Source: Laburnicola sp. R22_1 (taxonomy: Eukaryota > Ascomycota > Dothideomycetes > Pleosporales > Didymosphaeriaceae). Taken from it: a stretch of 64,000 nucleotides of DNA. Position numbers and translations under genes: made by a program. The notes under the pieces are model-generated. The model was not told the origin of the DNA, ran no database searches, and saw only the letters and a list, made by a program, of their open reading frames with translations. This document shows, piece by piece, positions 54,340 through 64,000 of this stretch; the first letter of the stretch is position 1; every line of letters starts with the position of its first letter. The stretch covers positions 2,046,001 to 2,110,000 of the forward strand of contig JACONQ010000003.1 in NCBI GenBank assembly GCA_014281115.1, given 5' to 3'.

Positions 54340-55830
54340 GATTAGAGTGAAAGACATAGAGCAGGTAGGCGGAGAGGCATTTATATGTTGATTCCCCGTC
54401 GGTGTGTCCCGTCACGATGATAGTCGCTGTAGGACTATTGCTTGAGGAATTAGACCAGAAATGAATCCTTGTACAGTGCAGCAACCTGAGCGCTCACATT
54501 CCGAATTGAGCAAGGTTGAAGGAGCGTAAGGGTGTAAGGAGGCGTCTCCGATATCCACACCCTTTGCAAGCTGGCACCACGACCGGTACCATTTCGGGCG
54601 TATCCTATGGAGTTGTTGGAAAGGTTTGGTGCGATGATTCGAAACCTTTATAATGTCACACTTAAGGGCTTATCATAGGAGCACGAAATTAAACTAAATG
54701 CTGCTAATATGCTGAAAGAGGCTTACTTCTGTGGTGAAATTTTTTCTTAGGCTAAGTACAAGACGTTTACGCTTGTGCGTGAACGTCCCTTAGCAAGCTA
54801 AGGTGGGATCGCTTTTACTCTGTTTTGCTTTGGACGTTGCACGCAGATTAAAATTACTAAAATCTATCGATGAACTAGCATTTGCCGCCGCATCCTGTGA
54901 TTCATCTCTTCGCCATCTTGAACGCTTTACAGCTAGGTTAGCGGCGCTCACAGTCAAACTATGCTCTAAGAGGTGCACCCCTGCGTTAGCGCCGGCCGCA
55001 AGTAGGTTATTTGATACCCGTGCCTCCCTTGTATCTATGGTCTCTTCTATAGTGCATTTACGACCTTTCTTCTTTTAACCACTACAAACACGAGCGGATG
55101 GCCTTGTTACGGAGGTAGCGGATTTCGTGTTTGGGAATACGTCGACAAGATGCGTAGGTCCTGCAAGCCCATTTACACATTGTACTTAAAAGATAAGGTA
55201 TGTAATAGGAGGCGGTTGATGTTTGATAAAATGCAATGAAGCTTTGTTGTGCGGGGCAAGCTGGCTGTATTTTAGTTGCGGGCCGGGCACAGCCTCGTCA
55301 CATGACAGATCACGTGCCTCACGGGTCTCACGAATTTCGCAACACGCACGGACCAAGATGCATACAAGGCTAAGACGTCCTTCAGTCCTTTACGAGGCTA
55401 TGCTTCTCTACTCATTCTTCAAATATAGTTGCTGTGTGAGAAGAGCTAATATTCAATTGAACTCGCGGAAACCGCCAGCAGAACGGCGGCAGGAGTGCCG
55501 ACAAGCTCTCGTTATTTCTACGATATCAGCCCACAGTCTCCTCTCCGCCCACATTCGTCGCAATCTCACTGAGAAGAGCCCAGAGTATCGCAACACCGTG
55601 CTGAAGCCCACCAGCATCCTCTCCCGCCCAATATTGAAGCGCTCCTCCGCGATCTACCCGACATTAGGGAGGTGGTGGCAATGCTCGTGAAAAGGCTAAA
55701 GGTTACGTGGCATCGAGACAAGATAGGGAGAGCGTGATAGCGCGCTGTTGTGAAGCAGTGCCAGTAGTACGGACGCGAGGCGATCTTGCTGGGAAGTGGA
55801 GGGAGTTATCTAGACTGAAGAACATTGCAA
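54340..55830. other. Intergenic with decayed fragments
   Basis: A minus-strand stretch at 54790-54978 (SAANLAVKRSRWRRDESQDA, basic) resembles the C-terminal part of a transposase-like protein but is too short to assign. Near 55610-55738 a plus-strand frame (ALLRDLPDIREVVAMLVKRL, ending KIGRA-TGA) is helical and protein-like. Neither is a supported gene. Confidence 0.35.
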
Positions 55831-55835
55831 TAGCC

Positions 55836-57913
55836 TTACGAGTCTTTCTTGCGTAGCGTGTAGTAGCGTAGTTTCACTGCGCCCTGCGACCGATCTAGGC
55901 GTTTGCATATATCCTTCCACTCCATACCCATTTTGTCCTTGTACGAGAGTAAACGCTTTTCGTCTGACTCTAGCCACGGTATATGCGTTCGGCGGCGACA
56001 GTGCATATTGTCTCTGCTTAGGACAGGAGATTTGTATTCGCCTGTATCTTCCTCTCCATTCTCGCCCTCTTCGTCCCAGTCGTCGTCTGAGTGATCAGTT
56101 TCGTGATTGGCAGCATCACTGTGGGAACTGCTCATCCAGTCCGCATTCAAGCTTCCGCGACTGCATGGGCCTGACGCACCATCGTCGTACCAGTATCCCA
56201 TCAGCATCCATGAATCCAGCGATAGCGGATCATACGGATGACCTTGCCATCTCCGCCGAGGAATCTGTGACCTAAGACGGCCGGGTCGAGAGGCCGTTTT
56301 GAGTCGCGGTAACGGACAATTTCTATTACAATTGACGAGCCGTTGGGGACATCGCAGAGCATGCGATCGGTCATCTGATAAGACATGTTGAGGCTGGGTC
56401 CATGGTTGATGTTGGCCCCATCGCCAGTCTTCGTTCCTGGACAGGAGGTTCGTGGCCGATACGGTTGCTGTGGTTGGGATAACGTTACCTGTCGCGATGC
56501 CCTCGTCCGCATCGTGCTCGAGCCCCGTTGCCTAAGAGCAGTTCGTGATGGATTGTGCCTCTTCTCCCGGAGTGGATGACCGCTGCGTGTACGTCGTTGA
56601 GAAGTCTTCGCCGAAGGTCTGCGGGACACCTCATCGTCCTGATTACGTTCATCCTCGTGGCTTTCCCCGACGTCTCCACCACCGCCTTCCCTGTGCTCCT
56701 CACGCCTCTCCGAGTCCGGCCCGATATCTTGTTCCCTTTCTATACTCTCGGAAGGAGAGATGGATCCTCTCAAGGAATACAGTAGCTCCTCGCTTGTCCT
56801 ACGACTGTGTGCGCTATCACCGCCATCCTCATCATCGCGGAGGTCGCTTGGGGATAGGCGTAAGGTTCCAGCGCCATCGCGTTCATTGCCACTGTCGAGA
56901 GGCCCAAGGCTAGGCTCGTTGCTGGCTCTAGACTGTAAAACGTCGCCGCTAGGAGTTGGCAGAGCTGTTGACTTATGCGTAGCTACGGGACCGAGTATGA
57001 GGTTCTCTATCTGTCGCTCAGCTAGCCTTCGCCGCTTCGACGAACGAGGGTCTTCTAGCTCTGATTTCGGCATAACGTCCAGCGCTGCAGGGCGCGTTCG
57101 TTTGCGTGTTGCTGACAGTTCGTCTGTAACGTTGACATCGCCCAAGAGTGGTTCGTCCTGCGCTAGCGGGCTGTCTTGAAAGCGTCAACATGGCCCTCCT
57201 TAACTCTGCTGGCACTACTCACCAGGACAAATGTTTTCTACATCCTCTATGGAGAAAGCGCGCTCTCCAACTGCATCAAGATCGCCATGCTGTGCAGCAC
57301 TGTATCCACCATTGCCGGCAGACGCGCGGTAACCGTTATCTTGACAATCAGACGCTCCGTTGCTAGGCTCCACGTCCGTTGCACTGCGGTGTCCTTCGGC
57401 TTCGTCACTCTCCACAATCAAAGGAAAGTCTACCGCCAATCAGTGACATCAGCACTCGAATCCACTCGCATGCTTACCTCGACTGCTTCCATCAAGCAAC
57501 TTAACCATAGCCATATCTGCTTCCGTGACGCGTGCAACATGGTCGGTCCCTCCTTCGTCAAGCGATTCCCGGCCAAATTTGTCATAGTCCAGCTTCTCTA
57601 ATTCGGACGCAGCACCGAGACCATCAACCGCGTCTACTGCCCGTGTGTTAGTTGGGTTCTATTAGCTTGTAACAAGCAGTGGGCAGGTAATACCATGGTC
57701 CACCAAACCAGAAGTGCCTGCAGCTTCGAACAGAGTAGGTGGCGATGCATTCGAATCCAGCATTGGGAAATCGTCGATGTAGAGCCACTCTCCCCCATCT
57801 TTGGAGGAGCCGACTCCACGGCTGTGCTCTGCCGTCTTGGCTGTAGCCAATGATTTGGCCTTGGATTTTGACTTTGGCTTGGGCGCTCTAGGAACGTATG
57901 GAACAATCTTCAT
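55836..57913 (-). CDS. Myb-like protein, five exons
   Basis: The start is the ATG at 57913 (MKIVPYVPRAPKPKSKSKAK). Exons 57913-57694, 57636-57478, 57429-57223 and 57174-56236 join in frame through introns of 57, 48 and 48 nt (GTATTA/AACTAAC/GGCAG; GTAAGC/CTGAT/GGTAG; GTGAGT/TTGAC/CAAG). Most of the protein is acidic and serine-rich with basic clusters (RSSKRRRLAERQ). The C-terminus has a Myb/SANT-like fold (HIPWLESDEKRLLSYKDKMG, EWKDICKRLDRSQGAVKLRY). The last junction is ambiguous: a 65-nt intron 56171-56235 (GTATGA/CTGAT/GTCAG) gives 619 aa, while a one-base deletion near 56224 would instead make VIRMIR and LSLDSWMLMGYWYDDG continuous. In the latter case it is a pseudogene. Likely a nuclear regulator. 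Confidence 0.72.
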
Positions 57914-57919
57914 AGGCAA

Positions 57920-59740
57920 CGAAGGGGCGAACAAAGTGGTGCTGCAAGAGGAGGTTATTTTGGCGTTGTGGTGACTTCTGTGGTAGTGAGGAGTCCTGTA
58001 GAAGTAGCACCCTCTGCGAACAGACTGTTGCTTTATATGTCGCCGTCAACGCCGCCCCCTGAGCAGGAAGAGGTTGCATAAATGCCGCATCCATCGAGGA
58101 AATGGCTGTAGCGGGCGCAGCGACTAGTGCATCGGCGCTCTGCAGGAGGACGAATGAATCTGAAGACTGTCGGCATCAGCGTTTCCGAAAGGATGACGGA
58201 TCACTCTCCCAAGCAGCGTAGATGGCCTCGTCACATAAAAAGTCAGCCTAACTTATCTGGTGATTGGCTAGCAGATGGTTGCCGGTTGTCCACGTCTTTC
58301 GGCGGTTCAGGGGCCCGTATTCCTGTGAACGAAACCACTGATCGCCAGCTCCTTCTTCGATCCCCAACCACCCTCTTATGTCGGACGGGTTCGATGCCGG
58401 ATAAAGCATGAATGGGCAATTGCCGCCAACGCTGCCTTGTGCTGCCAGGTGATTGGCCTGTGGGGCTTCTTTTACCTCTTATGGCACGCCCTGGGCCATT
58501 TCCAGGCTGTCAGCTGCTGGATTCCAGGCATCAGCCCCTTGCTAGTTGCATGACGATGTTACAGCAACGCCGTACGCCTCATGCGGGGTGGAGGATCCGA
58601 CTGGTACCATGGCGCTGATGTGGAAGGACGGCTTGAATGGATGCATTATGCGGGTGAGCGGCCGCATCATCGCCGAGGAACTGGAGCCAGGAGCGGAGAC
58701 ACGGTAATGGGGTAAAGGATTGGTCCAGCGCATTCGACCGAGGGAGGGTGTAGTATAGGCGCATCGAAGCTGAGACAATGGCGTGAGAGCTACGCATTCG
58801 TTCGCTCAAAATGGAAATAGAGAAGGGCGCAGTACATGCCATCGGCGAGTCCGGAGCAGGGAAGAGATTTACGGAAGCTTACGAGCCGGGGTGGCGATGC
58901 AGCGGGTAGCGAGCTCCGCCCTTTCAACTGTAGCGGCCTAACTCGAAATGGGCGAGAGGATCAGCTTCAGCAGCTGCAAGCGCCTGAAATCTAGGCGGGA
59001 TAGACGACTGAGTGGCGTTGCACGGCAACGTTACTTCCACAGCAGACACGTCATGAGAGGCGGAGTAAGCTAAGCTGAGACAGGGGCGAAGAGCATGCAG
59101 TATGCCTTCCACTAAGTCATGCGTGAGGCAGTGCGTTGCGGAGGAAAGGGGGAAATTCGAGGCTCATCAGCCGCTGAGGCGCTAGACCATGCCACGGAAG
59201 GGGTCCCCATCCTTCCTTCGATCGTAGCCGGCGTAGAAGTTGAGGCGAGGAGGGGACAGGCCAGAAGAGAAGAGAGAGAGGCGTCTCGATTGTGGTTTCG
59301 TTGCGGGTAGAAGTCCAGAAGTGCGTTGTCGAGCAGCGGGGCTTCGGCGCGTGCGAAGGCTCGAGATGGACCGGCCTGTTACGGGAGGGAACATGGACAT
59401 GGACATGGACAGGGACGACAGGGTAGTAACAACGAAAGGAGAAACGGGCGCCGTAGGCAGGGCAGTTCTAAACCTTCCGAGCGGTCGACTAGGTTCGAGA
59501 AAAATGCCTCACGAAGGACGATTGGACGGGGGGAGGCGGAGGCGGTTGGCGCAGGCGATGGGAGGGGATCGCGGATGGAGGGATAAGAGTAGAGAGAAAA
59601 GGGAAGGAAAATAACGGCGGGAGAGGGAGCACTTTTATGATGGGACGTCGAGGTCGATTGCCTGTTCGGGCGTAGCGCGGAACCGCAAGCGAGGCCCGGA
59701 TTGCCCGAACGGGGTGCCTCCATTTCCTGATGCAGGCTTG
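57920..59740. other. GC-rich intergenic region
   Basis: No supported gene. Short overlapping frames occur on both strands, and 59220-59600 is purine-rich on the plus strand (a GGACATGGACATGGAC run near 59390). The composition changes abruptly to AT-rich at about 59745, which marks the edge of the next region. Confidence 0.45.
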
Positions 59741-59744
59741 CCGT

Positions 59745-62700
59745 CTGATATTTTACTAATAAAGAAAAATATACCTTTAGGATCACTAGCCTTTAGATAA
59801 ATAATACCCTTAGTATTATTAATAAGAACTTCGCACAAAGAGAAGAAAAAGAGCTAAAGGAAGTAGCCTTATATATAAAGAATAAGACTATCCTTGCTAA
59901 GAACTAACCTATAGAGTTTAATAGTATAAGAATTTAGCTTATATATAATACTATAGTTCTTATATAAAAAGGTTTAGTAAAGGACCTTTATATAATTAAT
60001 CTTAAAGATAAGAATACTACTTAGAGGTATATAGATCAGCGTGTAAGAGGCGCCTATATTATACTTATATACTAACTAGAAGCTGTATTTAATTTATCTC
60101 TTACTACTTAGACTATATTACTCTTATATGAAGATATATATAGTCGGCTTACCGAACACCTTTTTTAACCTATTTTTTTAGTTTGAGGTTAAAGTAGGTT
60201 AAGATAAAAGGTTATTATATACTATGTATAATATCTAATTCTAATTAAAAACTAACCTTAAATACTACCTAATAACGCGATAACAGTTTAAACTTACTCG
60301 CACCCGATTTATATCTTATAAGCTTCTAACTTATACAATATTTACTTACACTATACACAGCATATCTAGCTTATTACTATTGCTATTATTAGTTGTTCTC
60401 GCTTGCACTACTACGCGGCGTACTTGCTTAAATAAGCTAACTTAATAGTAAAAATAATAATAACAACTAGAAGGATCTTGCAGATCTATATAACACTCTC
60501 GCTACCTTATAGCTTATTAATAAATACCTTATTATTGTTCTTTTATATTCCTTACTAAATTCTATTACTAATAAGGAGCAATTCGATCTACTAAAGTGGA
60601 AATTTAACCTTATAGTGCTTTGCAAACTAGATAAGCTGCCAACCTAACTAGTACACTAGGACTACCTTATAAATAGTTAGGTATACCTACCCCTCGCGCT
60701 AAATAAGCATTTAGACAGAATAGAACTTTAGTATAGTTACTTTAATAGCAGTACTGCGCATCTTTAGTGTGTACTTTTTAGTAATAGCAAGTACTTCTTT
60801 AAAAATAATATTAATACCTAGAAGGATAGGAGGGTATAGAGATATAGTAGAAGATTTATTAAGGATAACTTTAATGTAGTAATAGAGCGACAAACATATA
60901 TCTAGTATATATTACCCTTATCCTACTTATAAAGTAGTATATACCTATTAATATATTAACTTATATTATTTATAATAATCTAAATAGTAGTTTGCAACTT
61001 AGAATAGTAAAAAAGATAGATAACTATAGTGTAGTCGCGCTAAAGTTTTATCCCTCCCCTAAAGTTCTAAGTAGTCTCTTTATAAAAACTTTGTATATAG
61101 AAGCTGTGCGCATTAAGACTGCTAAGCTCGCTTAGTAGTTTAAACGCGCTTTTTTTATAATTACTACCTTTTCTACGCTCTTTTTAATTACTAAGCAAGG
61201 GGCTCTACTTTTTTTATTATGTTATTTAAGATAAAAGCCTTTGTCGTGCTACCTCTAGGTAGTTAATTTAATGCTACATATAAAGATATTAAGCCATTAA
61301 AAGTACAAATATAATAGCAAATTAATAATAATAAGTGTAGTTTTACTTTTATACTATTAGATCTCTATTACGCGAAGCTGTTTATCTTTACTAATAGCTT
61401 ATTTACTAACAATAATAACCTAAGCTTATAGCTAGAATCTCTAATCGCTCTAGATAATAAGTATTATATAGGTAATAGTAATAACTTTAATATTCTAGCA
61501 AATATTATACACTAGAATTTAACAAAGTATAAGAGAGTAATAATGAGTGTTCGTACTAGTAAGCTATATAGTATAGTAGAAGGCTTTAATAATACTATTA
61601 CTATTAGTATAACTCTCTAGAAGATTATATATATACTTAGTCTGCCACTAATTTCTATAGTAATCTATATAAATTTAAAGTCTCTTTATAACTGCCTTAT
61701 ATAACTAGGAACTATAAATAAGAAGCGCCTTATAATTAATATTATATTACTCTATAAATTGTATAAGCACTATAAGATCTTTAAGATTAAATAGATTAAT
61801 AGAAATAATAATCCTACTAATGCGTATATAAAAAGATCCTAAACTACGCCTTAAAGTTCTTAATTTCTAGTAACACCTTAATAATTACTATTAAAGTATT
61901 AGTAGATTACTTTAAGCCTACCTAAATAAGCTCTTCCTAGCCTTTATATAGAACTATTTCCTTATTCTTTATTTATTCTTTTGTGCAATATATTTGTTTA
62001 ATTCTTTTTGCACATATATACTACTTAGAAATTACGCATTTTTCTCTCTATTATTTGCATAGAAAAAGAAAAGATATAATATATATTAATTTAAAAAAGA
62101 CTTTTTATTATAATATTAATTAATAATATCTAGTATTGTCTACCCTATTACCCTAGCGCTATCTTGTACAATAATTACACCTAGCACTATAGCTTTACTA
62201 TATATAAAAACTATATAATTTTACCTAAAAGCCTACTAGCGTGTAGCACTTAGTAAAAGGCCTAGGCCTAATTATACTACTATAGTAGTAGGCGTATAAA
62301 GTGCCCCTAAGGCAACTATATAACTAGTATAATAGCGTATAAAAATATCCTTTGTGCTAAATAACTTTGGCAGCCTATATATATAGGTCTATACTAGCTA
62401 GAAAAATAATATTAATATTATACAAAGGCATATGCACGATAATACGTTCCTAAATCTATTTTAAAGTTAGAATCTATATAAAAGTAAACCTATAAGAAAT
62501 AAGAGAATTTACATCAATAGAAATATTCTAAAAGAATATATAGTTTATATAGGAACTAGTAGAAAGGGTAACATGTATTCTTCTATTTAGAAGATTACAC
62601 ATAATAAAATTAAAACTAAAAAAGCTAACTTAGTTACTAGCTAATATAAGTGCTATTATTTATAGTAAGTTAGCACTATATAAAGATAACATATTATATA

Positions 62701-64000
62701 ATAAGAGGTATAGTTTAGCACTATATAAAATAAGAAATTAGCTTAATAAAGAAAAAAAAGAAAAAAGCTAGGGAGAAGGAATACGTATAGAGAAATATTT
62801 AAAGTAAAGAATAAAAGAAAAAGAATAAAGAAAGGAAAGCCTACCTTATATATCTCTCCCTTCTATCTAGAGCCTTAATTTCTATCCCTTACTAGTATTT
62901 ACCTTCTCCTTATTTAATATTATATAATTGCCTAATATCGCTACCTAAATAAATAAGATAAATAGATCTACCGATTATATAAAGAATAACCTAAGTAAAA
63001 AGAACTTTATATTATTAATATTTCTATTACTTCTAAATTTTCTATAAAGTAAATACAGCCACAGGCAAATCGTATAGGTAGACAAGGGGCACTTTCCCCT
63101 AGTGAAAAAAGCCCTTTAAAGGGGGTTAAGTGAAAACTAATACTAGTAGCGTATTATCTGTCTAAAGCGTAAATTAAAATTTCTAACAAAGGTTTTTCTA
63201 AATTAGAAGATAGTAATATGTCTTAATTAACTTTCTCATTCTGTGAGTTTAAATCTTAATAACTTATTAAAACTAATTAATAACTAGTTAGAGATTTCTT
63301 AATTATTAGAGGTACTTACTAATAATGGCTTTCCTATCCTATAAGTTTAATCTAATAACTTAGTTAAGACTAGCTTAAATAGTTAGAAATTTCTTAATTA
63401 TTAGAGATACTAGCTTATTTAGGCTACTTTTCTTCTTATCTATAAAGATTGGTTTTTTAGTATTTAAAAACTAGAGAGGGGAGAGGGCGAGATTTAAACT
63501 CGCTAAGGAGTCTAAGTTTTCGCTTATTTCTAGACTAAAATCCTCGCTTATAGTCCTCCACTATAGCGTAGATTCACTATCTAGACTTCTGCTATACTTA
63601 GACGGCCTTACGCCCGTACTCACTATAATACGCCACTCTAAGAACTTTATGTAAATAATATATTATTACTATAATCTTATTATTAAATACGCAATCTTAC
63701 CCTTAACTACTATTAGCTAGAATATTACTTTACTACTAATAAGCCTAATCGGGCCTCTAATAAATAGCAATAAAGTATAATAAATAGTTACTTAATAGAA
63801 TCTTCTTACTAACTAAAGTAGATAAGCTAGAGCAAAAGGCGTACAAATAGAGGAATAATAAATAAATAAGATAAATATTAGTAAGTAGATAGTTTGTGTA
63901 GAGAAAGGAAGAACTACTAATAGTAATATTAAAATAAAAAGTTGCTAGTATCTATACACTATATAGGTAAGGACACCTAAAAGAGTTAAGATTTTAATAT
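59745..64000. repeat. AT-rich, RIP-like repeat desert
   Basis: Over 4 kb is AT-rich with no long frames. Reading line by line, CpA and TpG are almost absent while TpA is very common and CpC, CpT and CpG persist; for example 59881-60000 has no CpA. This selective loss is the signature of CpA-to-TpA mutation by RIP in a multicopy element, most likely a retrotransposon. Near 60580-60640 one frame still resembles a copia-type Gag start (EQFDLLKWKFNLIVLCKLDK), a weak hint. A ~95-bp unit is tandemly duplicated at about 63247-63413. No telomere repeats are seen at the window end. Confidence 0.75.

Noticed and set aside
58127..59614. Several GC-rich open frames of 60-125 codons
   Set aside because: They overlap on both strands, mostly lack ATG starts and have biased Arg/Gly or Pro/Ser composition expected from GC-rich non-coding DNA.
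63247..63413. Centromeric or telomeric satellite
   Set aside because: Only two diverged ~95-bp units are present, and no TTAGGG runs are seen at the window end.
63400..63640. Possible tRNA-like or structured RNA in the AT-rich block
   Set aside because: No cloverleaf with conserved D- and T-loop bases could be built; the local complementarity fits an AT-rich decayed repeat.

Overview
The window looks like an accessory, repeat-rich part of the chromosome of a filamentous ascomycete (Pezizomycotina). The reasons are: a HET-NACHT-ankyrin NLR gene; 41-61 nt introns with GTAAGT/GTATGT-type donors, CTAAC-like branch sites and YAG acceptors; Zn2Cys6, bZIP and Myb-like regulators; RBR ubiquitin ligase and patatin genes; hAT and pogo transposase relics; and AT-rich blocks almost empty of CpA and TpG, the mark of repeat-induced point mutation (RIP). 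All calls come from reading the sequence and from recalled family knowledge; no database search was run.

Layout. 1-7 kb: gene-poor, with an AT-rich block (about 2.0-3.06 kb) and two pogo transposase fragments. 7.13-14.01 kb (minus): the main gene. One intron (13222-13270) joins a HET domain to NACHT plus 24 ankyrin repeats; a second (8827-8887) removes the ankyrin stop codon and joins, in frame, a 565-residue C-terminal domain of a fungal family of unknown function. The model is 2257 aa with three exons. 15-20 kb: unrecognised ORFs, a 566-bp element with 31-bp terminal inverted repeats, and a decayed bZIP gene. 20.4-24.7 kb: an RBR E3 ligase gene with a single nonsense codon and a decayed Zn2Cys6 regulator. 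25-36 kb: a kinase scrap, a patatin phospholipase gene with one nonsense codon, an OrsD-type zinc-finger gene with one nonsense codon and an in-frame minisatellite, and a small two-exon gene with a second exon-2 copy and a relic of its leader. 36-43 kb: a perfect 23-bp-stem hairpin, unrecognised ORFs, a kinase pseudogene, a 230-bp pyrimidine tract and two further TAG/TAA-interrupted genes. 43.5-47.2 kb: an inactivated hAT element. 47.8-57.9 kb: the healthiest gene block, with a Myb/SANT protein, three small multi-exon genes and a five-exon Myb-like protein gene. 59.75-64 kb: a RIP-like AT-rich desert.

The recurrent theme is genes that keep correct splice sites and domain motifs but carry one or two TAG/TAA codons: RBR ligase, patatin, OrsD, the 42-kb gene and the fragment beside it, with heavier damage in the kinase, hAT, bZIP and Zn2Cys6 genes. 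TAG also terminates intact genes here (NLR, Myb, the 35-kb gene), so a recoded stop is unlikely; recent pseudogenisation, possibly by RIP, fits better. The NLR has no in-frame stop despite carrying more than 2 kb of nearly identical tandem repeats.
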